Of a stretch of DNA of 64,000 nt, positions 1 to 12,530 are shown in pieces. The notes under the pieces are model-generated. The model was not told where the DNA came from. It did not search any database and saw only the letters and a list, made by a program, of their open reading frames with translations. Origin of the DNA: Symsagittifera roscoffensis (lineage: Eukaryota > Xenacoelomorpha > Acoela > Convolutidae); assembly GCF_963678635.1 (NCBI RefSeq), contig NC_087064.1, forward strand, positions 83,013,847 through 83,077,846, given 5' to 3'. Every line of letters begins with the position of its first letter. Position 1 is the first letter of the stretch. A program made the translations under genes and the position numbers.

Positions 1-2029
1 ACTAATTTGACCAACGAGAAAACAAAAAACCTTCGGAAATTTTTGAAAGATGAATTTTCAAATCAAATCAAACTTTGGCTGTGGCCGCAAATTAAATGGC
101 AAACATTTAAACAAACCAGAGATGCATTTGTTTTATTTGATGCGTTTTGTGGACAAACAAGAAATTTTGGACAATCAACTCGAGTAACAGGGTTAAATAT
201 GGTAAGTGATCTCAACATGAGCATCAGAATAATCAACAAGATACTCGATGATGAACTGGACACGTCGAAGACAATATTGAAAGCCCGCTTAACAATTGGT
301 TGATTATATTTAGTTGAAAATCTAGCAAAGACGTTTGCAAGTTAACGAAAGTTGAAGCGATGTAGTTATAACACAATTGTGTTTTTTGTCAATCTTCGGT
401 TAAAGCTATAATTAAACTACAGCAGAACACTTTTGCATGAATTCACATCACACCGTTGGTGTAAGACTACAGTAAAAAGCGCTCATTTCAAACTTAATTT
501 GTGTATTGGCAGCTTTTTTGAAAATTTTGCAACAGTATTTTTTTGCAAAAAGGATCATCAAAGAAAGTTTTCTGGCAGAAGAAAGACCCCTTAGCGCCAA
601 AATTTGACTGAAAACTGATTGATGCAGCTTTGTCGGAAAATTTAAGCTTGCAGCATACTTTGCAGCTCGAGCAGAACTCTTTGAAATTAGAGGGGGAGGA
701 AATAGTTGCACAAAGGTGAGCTACCTCAGTTATCAATGAAACTGCTCAGACAAGAAGTAATGTGCAAACAATCTCTAGGTAGTCACCAAAAAGGGGTCTA
801 ATACAAAAATACTTGCATCGAACTGAGAAAAAAAACTAATAAATGCGCGGCAACGGCACTCTAACAAAAGCTACTTATCAGATGGCCTTCGATCTAACCA
901 CATCAGTTCTTAAGAATTTATGATGTAAGAATAAAGCTTGAAAAACTCAAGACCTCTTATGTCCATTGATTTATTTTTAGAGCAACCGCAGCTGAAGAGC
1001 ATTAAAGTTGTTCACGGGCTCAAAAATGGAGACCTTTTCATGGAAACTTATCGTCACACAAGAGATGCAGCCGAAATTCGAACCAATTGTGAACTAGGAC
1101 CGAAAAACAAAAAAAAAAGAACATGCGGTACAAAAATTGAAATCATAATTGTAGAGCATAAGAAAGTGAATTAATGAAATACGTATTAAACAAAACTCAT
1201 TAAAATATGAAATAAAAAAATTCGCAATATTTCGAACAAAAAGCAAAAGTGAAACTAAGATATTCTCGAGTAGATATTTTCAAAAAAATAGTCTACTTTT
1301 TAGTTGGACCAATTTATTTTATTATCGTAAGTTCCCGTTAGTTTAAGGCGAAAAATAGGATTTACTCCTTTTCCTCAATTGAAACAAGTGGCAGGAGACC
1401 ATCCGGTCTCTAATATGGTTTCTAACCCCCCTTAGCTTGTCATGAAACTTAAAAAATGCACTCAGAAACACTCTTACTCTCAGACATTTCAACGATTCAG
1501 ACATTTCAACGATTCTTTGATTTTAAAGGATTCTAGATCGAGGGCCCTAATTCTGTTTTCTCAACTAATTGACTTTTGTAATTAAATTATTTAAAATAAG
1601 GAAGAACTGGCGCGTTTTGGTTTTTTCTTCAATTTCTTATTCAAAATCAGGTACAACAAATTATCATCGGTATTGGTCGAGTGATTTATCATGCCCTTTT
1701 CGTCGTGATCCATACATGAACTTGGAGCAGCAAAAATAAAATGCAATTGAATTTGAGCAAAACCGATGTCCTTTGCATAAAGCAAACGACGAAGGCCGAC
1801 GATAAAAACAGTCAGATCAAAAGTGCAATGTTCAAAAAGAACTGGGGGTCAAGATGTCCTGCAACGTATCATGGAGCGAGAACTGCAGCAGGCGAACTCT
1901 GAAGGGTTGGCGATCTCTGTACTTCTTGATGAGAAAAACATCCTAAAAAGCAACGATGGAAACAAAACTCAATGCTTATGTAATATACCTCACACAAATA
2001 GTACCCCTTAAAAATCGATATTGAAAAGA
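1..2029. other. gene-poor AT-rich DNA, nothing recognised
   Basis: Short open frames exist here, the longest being 98 codons on the plus strand at 7-303, but none shows a known motif or a clear start context, and they overlap frames on the other strand. I see no repeat array or RNA gene. A short duplication of 'cagacatttcaacgattc' lies near 1480-1515. Confidence 0.4.
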
Positions 2030-2541
2030 TCGAAAAAATTCAGAGAAAAAGATTTCATGGATATGCAACGGCTGCACCGACTACAAAGAGAGACTGCTCC
2101 GTACAAAATCCTGCCGCTATGTTCATGGAACTGCATGATGTGCTTTACTATATTTCAGTACAAGGAAACTACGCATCTGATAATATAGCTGCAATATCCA
2201 GTCGTGGAGGTTCAACACGACAACAAACTGAGTTCAGCGTGTCTCGACCCCACATAAGAAAATGCGACAAAAACTTTTGGATCCGAGCGCCCAAACTACT
2301 GAACATAATACAGAGGAGTGTAAAAACAGATGGGGTAAACGAAAAAATTACAATCACTAAGCTATATCAAACATTGTTCCGAGAAAACTTCAACGAGGTT
2401 AACTCATGCACATGGCGAGTGCTATGCACTTGTGGAACCTGCAACACCCTGAAAAAACTCAATTTTGTGCCAGATGAAAACTGAGGGGTGAAAGCCCTTG
2501 GACAATTGTCCTAAATCCTATACTACTACTACTACTACTAA
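2030..2541 (+). pseudogene. 3' end of a CR1/L2-like LINE, frameshifted
   Basis: This is the C-terminal tail of a non-LTR retrotransposon reverse transcriptase, broken by frameshifts. One frame near 2070 reads DYKERL, the next near 2105 reads KILPLCSW followed by an aromatic stretch, and the third (2119-2484) gives a tail with SVSRPHIRKCDKNFWIRAPKLL. That order matches the end of CR1/L2-type RTs (YxxRL, LPLxxRR, a basic region, then a F-x-R-x-x-x-L-W-like motif). The stop is followed by a short UTR with 'gaaagccc' and a (TAC)n run at 2521-2540, which is how such LINEs often end. Everything upstream of the RT tail is missing, as expected for 5' truncation. The clade is less certain than the LINE assignment. 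Confidence 0.6.
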
Positions 2542-4509
2542 TGGAAGTACTGAAAACAATTGTTTTACAGAAGCGCATTGAATCGACGGGGTCAAAAAGA
2601 GGTAAGCATAGTATTCATCAATTTTATTATTGATACAATAATATTCTACCTAGAATTCTATGAAAAAGATTATGCTGGCATTCTTTATATGCTAGAATTC
2701 TTTAGCAGATTCAAAAAAACGTTTTGCGCCAATTTTTGTGTTATCACAACAGATTCAAGCACTTGAGCTAATTATCGACTTTAATCCTCTTCTGTAAAAA
2801 TTCAACTAATTTGTGGATAGACCGGACTGTTCAACTGACTGTTTTATGGTTACATTTCAAACTGTTTTCATCATTCTGGGAAATTTTTCTTGATATCAGT
2901 TTATTCATCGGTTATCTGATTAGCCAATCTTCTAACATTCGGTTCACTTCGTTGAGACAATTTTCGTTTTAGCTTTTTGATATTCTGATTTACCCGCGAC
3001 TTACATTTTGTTTTATTTTATTTGTTCTCAACAACGGATCGATTAATTAGCTTTAGTTCAACCCGTAAGCACAAAACACCAGTTTCATTTTGAAATAATC
3101 AAAGCTGTTTTCATTCGTACAAAAACCGAATTATCCCATTTATTTTGTTGCCCGTTTGATTTAATTTTTTCAAATTTGTAAAATTCGATCTTCGGATTTG
3201 TAACTCGAGGCTCTTTTAGCATTATTATTCAAGACTGTAGCAAATTTTTTGTTTCCGGTAATTATGGGCTTTCCGGATACGTTATACTAAAAATAAGTAG
3301 TATCCGAATAAGTTCTTCATGTTTTCATTTCAAATTTTTGCTATAAAATGAAGACGAAAAAGAAAAACACAAAATTGTGCAAAAAAAAAAACAGAAAATA
3401 AAGACAAAAAGTAAAAAGCATCAAAAGTAGTTCCATAGCGTGCAAGGAACTTTTCAAGAACTGGACCTCTATACAACGGTAAACAGATATGTCAAAAAAT
3501 TAGATATTTCATAACCTAGTCTTGGACCGTTTACACTACGTTTCCATGCACTTTGTATACAGGGAAAATTAATAGTGCATAGCAATGAAATTCTACTCAA
3601 AAAAATCACAATAAATAAAATACCTACGCCATTAGAGAAAACCAGAATCATGAAAATCCACTTATTCTTGAAAATTTATTAATTCCAATAACTAAACGAG
3701 AAATCAAACAAAAATTTGAAGTCTCCTTCAAAAAACTGTCGTCCAAAAATTCCAAAATAACATACCTTGCCAACGTCATTTCCTTGCTTCTTTGTAATCA
3801 AGAGGGAAATGAAATAAAAACCGAATCTTCAAAAATTTTAGTTTTGCTTACTATTATGTGGAATACTCTAACGTCATGGACTTGTTGGGTACTTTTCGAG
3901 GTGTATGTCTCGACAGAAACATGTTAGACCAAAGCTTGCTTCCGAAATCCATGTCTTTTTTTTCACCGAAAAAAAAGGTTGTGGCCTCTTTAGCAGAGAA
4001 AAAACCCAAAACTAAGTTTCTCGATTGAACACTTTAATTTATGAATTCGCAGGTTAGTTTACAAAAAACGGTCCATACACCGAAAGTTTGACTTGTCCAA
4101 GAACCATAGAGTGGTATGAAAACTTTGGGCAGAGCCGCTCATGCAAAAGATATTCAAAGAACCTGTTACTTCGATTGAACGCAAAAACTTAGATATGCGA
4201 GGATAGTTACTAAGAAAAATCAAATAACGGTAAAAACCAAAAGTTGACTTCTCAGATAGCCATAAAACTTCGTGTCAAAAACAGATTAGGCGTAGTCGAT
4301 TATGAAGGGGAGCTTCTCCCAACACGTTCTTTGCAAAAAGAAAAGATAAATTAGAAATTAGAAAAACGTTTTTTATTTGTCGAAGTTATGAAAGTTGCAA
4401 AAAAGGACAAAAAATTCATAAAACAAACTAGCGTTTAACGCACCTTCAGTGCTTTGAAATTTTTCGACAACTCATGAAAAACCGCATATATTGGAAACAA
4501 CATCTGCAA
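2542..4509. other. gene-poor AT-rich DNA
   Basis: I see no supported gene, RNA or tandem array. The few frames above 60 codons are in low-complexity AT-rich sequence and show no motifs. Confidence 0.4.
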
Positions 4510-7500
4510 ACTTTTAGTGTACTCTGACTGCACCCAATTACGGGGTTCGTAATTTCGAACTTTTAAGTTTTTTTAATTCCCATTTTAAAAACGTCATCTC
4601 GAAAACTTAATGTGCCTCTGGAGAAATTTGGAGGCCCTATTTGCAACCACTGAAAGCACCCTGCTATAGGATTAGGAATCCAAAATTTTGTGAATTTTTT
4701 TAAACCTAAATTTCCCTAAAAAAAAATGAAAAAAACGTCTTATCTCGGAAACTAAAAGGATTTGAGCATTCATTTTAAGTGGCAAGATTCGAGACGCTTG
4801 GGTGTACGCTGACAATAAAGTTGTATCTTCATCAAGTTAGTAGTTTTAAATTTTTTGAATTTCTTTGTAGATAAGTTCTTTGAGAAACTTTGAAAAAATC
4901 AAACAACATCACATCTCGGAAACTAAAAGCAATTGAGCAGTCGCATGTAGCAAGATTTGCAACTCTTTAGAGTACCCTGAAAACACCGAACTATAGCGTT
5001 TGGAATTTCAAATTTAAAAAAATAATTAATTTAAACTTTCTGAAAATTTTGAAAAAATCACAAAAAACGTCACATCTCGAAAACTACAAAGAATTGAGCA
5101 GTCATATTTGAAGGCAAGATTCGCAATCCTTGAAAGTACTCTGACAGGACCTAACTTCAGGGTTGGGAATTTCAGAATTTTAAAGATTAATAATAATTTA
5201 AGTTTTCTGAAAACTTTTGAAAAAAATCACATAAAACGCCATATCTCGAATACTACAAAGAATTGAGCAGTCATATTTGGAGGCAAGATTCAAAATCTTT
5301 GAGATTACTCTGACAGGACCCACCTACAGGGTTGGGAATTTCAAATTTTGCAAAAAAAATTAATATCAGTTTTCTGAAATTTTTTTGAAAAAATCACAAA
5401 AAACGTTATATCTCAAAAACTACAAGAATTTCAACAGTCATATTTGGAGGCAAGATTTGTAACTCCTTAGAGTATTCTGACAGCACCCAACTACAGGGTT
5501 GGGAATTTCAGATTTTGCGAAAAAAAATTAATATAATTTTTCTGAAAACTGTTTGAAAAAATCACAAAAAACATCATATCTCGAAACCTACAAGGATTTG
5601 AACAGTCATATTTGGAGGCAAGATTTGTAACTCCTTAGAGTACTCTGACAGCACCCAACTACAAGGTTGGGAATCTCAAATTTTGAGAAATCATAATGTA
5701 TTAGGTTTTATGAAAATTTTGGAAAAAATCAGAAAAAACGTCATATCTCGAAAATTACAAAGAATTGAGCAGTCATATTTGGAGGCAAGATTCGCAATCT
5801 TTGAGGTTACTCTGACAGGACCCAACTACAGGGTTGGGATTTTCAATTTTTTTTGCGAAAAAAGATAAATTAATTTTTCTGAAAACTTTTAGAAAAAATC
5901 TCAAAAAACGTCATATCTCGAAAACTACAAGGATTTGAGCAGTCATATTTGGAGACAAGATTCGCGATCCTTGATAGTACTCTGACAGTACCCAACTACA
6001 GGGTTGGGAATTTCAGATTGTTAAAAAATAATAAAAAATTAAGTTTCCTGAAATTTAGGACAAAATCAGAAAAAACGTCATATCTCGAAAATTACAAAAA
6101 ATTGAGCAGTCATATTTGGAGGCAAGATTCGCAATCTTTGAGGTTACTCTGACAGGACCCAACTACAGGGTTGGGATTTTCAATTTTTTTTGCGAAAAAA
6201 ATAATTTAATTTTTCTGAAAACTTTTATAAAAAATCACAAAAAACGTCATATCCTGAAAACTACAAGGATTTGAGCAGTCATATTTGGAGACAAGATTCG
6301 CGATCCTTGATAGTACTCTGACACTACCCAACTACAGGGTTGGGAATTTCAGATTGTTAAAAAATAACAAACAATTAAGTTTCCTGAAATTTAGGAAAAA
6401 ATCAGAAAAAACGTCATATCTCGAAAATTACAAAAAATTGAGCAGTCATATTTGGAGGCAAGATTCGCAATCTTTGAGGTTACTCTGACAGGACCCAACT
6501 ACAAGGTTGGGATTTTCAGATTTTGCGAAAAAAAAATAAATATAATTTTTCTGAAAACTTTTTGAAAAAATCACAAAAAACGTCATATCTCGAAAACTAC
6601 AAGGAAAACTACATATTTGGAGGCAAGATTCGCAATCTTTGAGGTTACTCTGACAGGACCCAACTACAAGGTTGGGATTTTCAGATTTTGCGAAAAAAAA
6701 ATTAATATAATTTTTCTGAAAACTGTTTGAAAAAATCACAAAAAACATCATATCTCGAAACCTACAAGGATTTGAACAGTCATATTTGGAGGCAAGATTT
6801 GTAACTCCTTAGAGTACTCTGACAGCACCCAACTACAAGGTTGGGAATCTCAAATTTTGAGAAATCATAATGTATTAGGTTTTATGAAAATTTTGGAAAA
6901 AATCAGAAAAAACGTCATATCTCGAAAATTACAAAGAATTGAGCAGTCATATTTGGAGGCAAGATTCGCAATCTTTGAGGTTACTCTGACAGGACCCAAC
7001 TACAGGGTTGGGATTTTCAATTTTTTTTGCGAAAAAAGATAAATTAATTTTTCTGAAAACTTTTAGAAAAAATCTCAAAAAACGTCATATCTCGAAAACT
7101 ACAAGGATTTGAGCAGTCATATTTGGAGACAAGATTCGCGATCCTTGATAGTACTCTGACAGTACCCAACTACAGGGTTGGGAATTTCAGATTGTTAAAA
7201 AATAATAAAAAATTAAGTTTCCTGAAATTTAGGACAAAATCAGAAAAAACGTCATATCTCGAAAATTACAAAAAATTGAGCAGTCATATTTGGAGGCAAG
7301 ATTCGCAATCTTTGAGGTTACTCTGACAGGACCCAACTACAGGGTTGGGATTTTCAATTTTTTTTGCGAAAAAAATAATTTAATTTTTCTGAAAACTTTT
7401 ATAAAAAATCACAAAAAACGTCATATCCTGAAAACTACAAGGATTTGAGCAGTCATATTTGGAGACAAGATTCGCGATCCTTGATAGTACTCTGACAGTA

Positions 7501-7990
7501 CCCAACTACAGGGTTGGGAATTTCAGATTGTTAAAAAATAACAAACAATTAAGTTTCCTGAAATTTAGGAAAAAATCAGAAAAAACGTCATATCTCGAAA
7601 ATTACAAAAAATTGAGCAGTCATATTTGGAGGCAAGATTCGCAATCTTTGAGGTTACTCTGACAGGACCCAACTACAAGGTTGGGATTTTCAGATTTTGC
7701 GAAAAAAAAATAAATATAATTTTTCTGAAAACTTTTTGAAAAAATCACAAAAAACGTCATATCTCGAAAACTACAAGGAAAACTACATATTTGGAGGCAA
7801 GATTTGTAACTCCTTAGAGTACTCTGACAGCACCCAACTACAGGGTTGGGAACTTCAAGTTTTGTAAATTATTTAGTTATTTGACATTTCTGAAAATTTT
7901 TGAAAAAATCTCAAAAATCGTCTTATCTCGTTAACTAAAATGATTCGGGCATTCAAAATTGGAGGCCAAATTCACAACTCCTAATTCGAT
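4510..7990. repeat. satellite array, monomer about 168 bp
   Basis: About 20 monomers repeat the landmarks 'gtcatatctcgaaaactac', 'gagcagtcatatttgg', 'ctctgacag', 'cccaactacagggttggg' and an A/T-rich spacer. Monomers are diverged at the left end (4.5-5.1 kb) and much closer to each other from 5.2 to 7.9 kb. The repeated short frames in this region (for example 61- and 67-codon frames seen twice) are by-products of the repeat, not genes. This is a local satellite of the type found on nematode chromosome arms. Confidence 0.9.
5510..7802. repeat. higher-order duplication of 1174 bp in the satellite
   Basis: The stretch 5510-6628 recurs at 6684-7802 with an offset of exactly 1174 bp and appears nearly identical. 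For example, the frames at 5683-5868 and 6857-7042 give the same peptide. The offset equals about seven 168-bp monomers, so this is a seven-monomer higher-order unit present about twice. The copies part at about 6629 and 7803. Confidence 0.88.
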
Positions 7991-8389
7991 ATTGGGCTGC
8001 TTAATTTAAACTCGGTAATATAACCACTAAAATCAAATTGGAAAATCGAAAAAAATTCTTAACCATTGCAATATACGAAATAGCTTAAACATGCAAAAAT
8101 AATGCGTTGAAAAGGCTTAAACATGGCGAGATAGTGAAGCCCGCATTTAAATATATAATAGATAATAGATAACATGCAACTTTAGAAACGTTACAAAGAG
8201 CTTTCAAAATGCTAAAAATAAACCTTCAAACTGACTGATGCCCGAAACCGTTACAGATTTCCCGCATTCCCTGTACAACAGAAAAGTACAAATTTAATCT
8301 AGGGTGAAGTAAAACATCTCGGATAGGCACTGAAACCCTCCCTAATAATAGTAGAAAACAGACCAGTGTCGAAGAAACTGTAAAAAGGA

Positions 8390-8835
8390 ACCTAAAAGAA
8401 CATTTCAAAGACACACTGAAAGCCTTGCATATCGACGCCGTACGTAAATAAAACCGCCAGAACCGCTCACAACAGAGTTCTCGGCAAACATCCCGCCGAA
8501 AACAGTCCAAAAGAATAAGAACTCACTCGAAGCCAACGCCGAGTCCTCAGCCAGCTCAGATCTGGCTTAAGCTGGAAGCGCTCAGAAACCAGAAATAGAC
8601 TCTATCCCAACGAACATCAAAATCTCTGCCCGAAATGCAACATACACATCGAAAACACTTTCCATTTCTTCAACTGCCCCAAGAACGTCATAAACTGTAC
8701 CGTAGAAGACCGCTGGACAAACCCGACAAAGTGGTCGAAAGCTTTCCAGAAATCTTCGACTAACATAGAGCAACAACAACAACAAAATAGTATAGTACAT
8801 TCAAACAGGGTTAACACCGATGAAGAGTAACTGAA
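8390..8835 (+). pseudogene. C-terminal end of a Jockey-type LINE
   Basis: Reading the plus strand, interrupted by at least one stop, gives NRVLGKHPAEN, then RRVLSQLRSG, then a cysteine-histidine cluster CPKC...HIENTFHFFNC and finally VEDRWTNPTKWSKAF. This is the conserved tail of Jockey-like non-LTR retrotransposon RT proteins: 'RVLG.PPPxI', 'LxQLRSG', a C-x2-C...H...C zinc-like motif, and 'DLWTNP' before the end. A (CAA)n run follows at about 8766-8784. Upstream sequence to about 8226 may also belong to it but has many stops. The only large open frames here lie on the opposite strand and are shadows. Confidence 0.7.
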
Positions 8836-8869
8836 AGTTCTTAATCGGTATCCTGAACAAAAATTGAAA

Positions 8870-9290
8870 TGCGTTGTGGTCCAGGATGGGACCAATTCTG
8901 TTCTTAAATCTCAGGAAGGCAGTTTTCGAGAAAAATCAAAAATATTCAAAAAACTCAAAAATCAATGATTTGACTTTTCTGGTGGCCAATACTTTTTGTA
9001 TTAAAAAACTTGATCGTTGCTGCAAATGCAGGGGAGCTTCCTACAACACTCTTTGAATGAACCCAACTCAGATTTAGGAAAGTAGTTATCCAGAAAAGTC
9101 GAAAAAAAATCAAGCTCAAAAAATCAAAAATGACTTTTCTGGTGGCCATAAATTTTTGTATCAAATAACCTGGGCGTTGCTTCAAATACAGGAGATCTTC
9201 CGACAAGACTTTCTTTGGATGAACCCAAAATCTCAAGTTTAGGAAGGTAGTTTTCGAGAAAGTCAAAAAGATTCAAAAAACGTTTTAACA
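8870..9290. repeat. short satellite, about 160-bp unit, 2-3 copies
   Basis: The sequence 'tgacttttctggtggcca' begins at 8971 and again at 9131, an offset of 160 bp. Each copy continues with a 'gttgct..aaat.caggg' part and 'gaacccaa', then 'aggtagtt.tcgagaaa'. A partial copy precedes them at about 8880. The unit differs from the 168-bp satellite to the left. Confidence 0.75.
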
Positions 9291-10757
9291 AGCAAATTTT
9301 TTACTACATTGGCAATACTATTTTTTTTTGTTACAGCCAGTTCCAACAATTTGTCTTACCGCAATTAATGAACCAATTATCTAAAAATTTTCAAAAAAAA
9401 CTTGACTCAAAACTTGGGATGACTTTTTCTCTAGGATTTCCTATAAAAAAAATTACACGAGGAAAAGTATGAGGCCAAATCAGAACTTGTTGGCACTCCA
9501 TATGATTTCTTTTCAGATTTTTGATTTCTTTGCAAAACTACGTAAATTTCTGTCTTGCACTCAAGTTTGCATGTGAAAAGATCGTGCATTGTTCCTTCTA
9601 ATCAATGATTGAAACATCATTCTGTATACATTAACTTGTGAAACTGTCTCGATTAAATTTGTAGGTGAATAAAGACAAAACTTCAATCAAACTTTGCTTC
9701 GTAGAAAAACAAGCAATTGCTACTGAACTATTGTGTAACTATTAATTCTCCAAGTGCATCTGTTTAGATAATTGAATTTTCTGACATAGTAATCCCAATA
9801 GAGTTTGCTTTGTGCTATTCTGCCAGATTGGCACAGCGCAACCTTCCGGCGAAGCACGAATTAGAGAAAAAACGGCCATTTTGACCGAAAAAGTTGAGAA
9901 AACAGAACAACACCAAAAAGAGTAGAAAACAGTCGCACGAGAACACAGAAAAACGAAGTCTCTTATCGTGGTGATCACGCACGATAAGACCCTTAGCAGA
10001 AGAAGATAATGGGAAAGGAGGCTTCGGCGGGGAAGTGGTGAAGAGCAGTAACCTCCCGTGCCACGAATTGGGAGAGATAACGACGTTATCTCGAGGAAAA
10101 CACGGAAGCGGAGGCTTGGTCCCCCAGAGACTGATATATGGTGAAAAACTGTAGTAAACTAACTTTTTAGCTACTCTGATGCCATAGAACTTTGAAATGA
10201 CACCGGTATTATTTGATATTTCAGAATATGAGTAGCAAGGAAGAGGAAAGGGTCAATCCATCTCCAATGGATTTAATATAGAACTGTCACCAAAAACATA
10301 ATAAAATAGGGTATTCGAGCCGTGTTTTTCAGAGCAATCACGTAGTCTGAGGATCCGAGACTCAGCTATGTGGTTGTGTTCGCATGTAAACGAAAGCTGA
10401 TCAAAAGTCGTTTGACTTATGGCCTAAAAATAGTAACTTTTTACTTAGCCCTAAACAGACCAGAAAATCAACTGGCAAGGTCGAGACGGTGAAAAACGAG
10501 TAGAATGAAGGTAACTGACATCCGCCAGTCGTTAATAGGTGCTTTTTCTACGCTCCGTCGCTGTGTAGTATTTGGGCAAATGTTACAGAGACGTTTTTAT
10601 GGCGCTCCTGGGCATGAGACCATCATGATCAGCAAACGTTTCAGCGACGAACCTTCCGCTCCGGGCGTATGCCCGAGTTAGAGGCCTTAATGACCGTTAT
10701 TGTACTAGGGGGATGGTGCGTACCCTCCGCCTACTACTATTTAGCTTTTTAACTTAG
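9291..10757. other. left flank of element A, no gene seen
   Basis: Mostly gene-free. It contains two GC-richer patches (9.83-10.13 and 10.5-10.74 kb) with small hairpins: a near-perfect palindrome 'gagataacgacgttatctc' at 10074-10092, and 'cgggcgtatgcccg' at 10672-10685. The two patches share 'accttccg' followed shortly by a 'cga.ttagag' string (about 9841 and 10649), so they may be pieces of one dispersed repeat. It ends in 'ctactactattta' next to the LTR-like copy. Confidence 0.35.
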
Positions 10758-12079
10758 TTAACACCGAAAATTCCGGGGGCCGGAGGGTTAGGTGGGAAGT
10801 CATGAGCCCGCTTGTCCCAAGGTCCCGGGACCAAAAACAAGTAAAGAGAAAGCGTAAAACCAAACAAAAATAGTTTATAACTAAGAAAAAACCAAAAATA
10901 AATTTACTTGAAAATAAAAAAGTACAAAAAACAGTAAAAAATCCAAAAAAGGCCAAAAAAAAATTAAAAAACTAAAGTGACAGTTTATATGTTATTTCCG
11001 GACGAGATCTGATCTGACCTTCCTATCTGATGTTGTTTCAGATTGATTTATATCATTTCTGATAGAAAAATTGTGTGTTTTGGTGACGGGTTGGGTACCC
11101 TCCCTTGAGTGTAATTTGAGTATTTAAGCATGTTAATAGTGATTTGGCCGGTGGCCGGAGGGTAGAGTGGCAAGCTGACCGACGTGTTCCACACTCAACA
11201 GGGGCATCAGGGACGACATCCACAACGACTGATGGGTATCGTTGAAACAATTTTAGTATCGTTCGGGTACTATTTCATTAAAACTTAAGTGGTGGGGTGC
11301 ACGATTGGCGCGGTCCGATTGTACCCTCCGTCGATCACAAATTTCCGAGTGTAACAGTCGCCTACTTCGGTCACATATGAGGCTTAAGAAAAATAGGCCC
11401 TATAACCATTGGCTCAAGAGTCAGGGACACTATCTCTTGTGTTTTTCTACCTCAAGAACGGTCGGAGCCAATTCGGTTCGTTTGCGACATGAGACTAGAA
11501 CCCGTTACAGCTTAAAGGCTACTACCAAAATATCTCCCCACTCTAGAAAATAAGAACGTCCCCATACTTAGGTCTCAAAATACCCAAAATACACGAACGC
11601 CGTTAAAAACAGGGTCGGAACAATCCGTTAAGTTACTTTTTATTGGACAGTGGAACTTTGATCCATTTCAGATGGATCAACCTAAAACTCGCCTTTTCTC
11701 AAACTTACAATTATAAAACACACTCGAGAAAATTAAATTAGGGACTCACATGTTGATGCACTCGAGTGCCAGAGGTAATTAAATTGATAAGCAACTCGAG
11801 AATTGGATAGTATAACTAGATAAGTTCAATACTAATCAGTCTTGACAACAGAAGTACTAGTGTCTCATTTTGTATCTGGAAATTGCGAATAGCAATTTCC
11901 CGCTGTTTTCTTAAGTATTTTCCCGCAATTTTAAATTCGGTCGTTCTGATTTTTCACTTTGTGTTTTCAGTTGCTGCGAGAAAACTGAGCATGACAGGCT
12001 CCATTCGAAATTTTGAAAATAAAAACTTCACTCCAAAATTACGTATTTTCGTGTCCCTCAAGGTCAAACTTCCAGATAT
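10758..12079 (-). repeat. LTR-like terminal copy of element A (3' LTR)
   Basis: This stretch is a close copy of 49171-50649 in the same orientation. Both begin with 'ttaacaccgaaaattccggg' on the plus strand and stay alignable to 'cttccagatatg'. Because the gag-pol genes between them run on the minus strand, this copy lies downstream of the genes and is the 3' LTR. It is about 157 bp shorter than its partner because the partner has an extra block at about 50273-50430. I do not see clean TG...CA ends, so the true boundaries may differ by tens of bases. The short frames inside are not supported as genes. Confidence 0.75.
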
Positions 12080-12530
12080 GACCGACTGGCACATACTCCC
12101 CGGACTCAAGATCGATGTCCTCATCGCGTGCTGTCTCTGTCAGTGAATCCCCAGAAGCCCGAGTGTCACTCAAATACAGTGCCAGTGGTCATTTACAGAA
12201 GTTTGCAGCAGACTTAAGTTTATCTACCTTCCAAAATTCACAACCATATAAAATTTTCACACTATCGCTAAACAGCAATCAAAATCTGCACACACCTGCA
12301 TCTATGAATTCTCGTTTTTTAAGCTGGTAATTTAAAATTTCTTTTGTCCTATTCAATCAGGAAATTGTCATGCAGCATTTTGATTTATATAATCGATATA
12401 GCATATTAATAACAATATCTCATTTATTAAAATTTCTTTTTCGTGAACCCAGATTTCATCCGAAATCACCCTCGAGCCCCGCTCCCTCTCAAGACTCAAG
12501 ACTCTAGACTTTTCCTTTTGAGCCACCGGC
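12080..12530 (-). other. element A 3' untranslated region with candidate polypurine tract
   Basis: This non-coding stretch lies between the last element A frame (stop at 12531) and the 3' LTR. On the minus strand the LTR is preceded by 'gtccggggagt' (12095-12105), a purine-rich tract in the place where a plus-strand priming polypurine tract is expected. The same 11-mer recurs inside pol of both elements (see findings). Confidence 0.4.

Noticed and set aside
5683-7662. Repeated 60-100 codon frames in the satellite
   Set aside because: Same peptide at exact satellite offsets; no independent evidence of coding.
11305-12330. Plus-strand frames inside and beside the LTR
   Set aside because: No motifs, and not kept as the same peptides in the other LTR copy.
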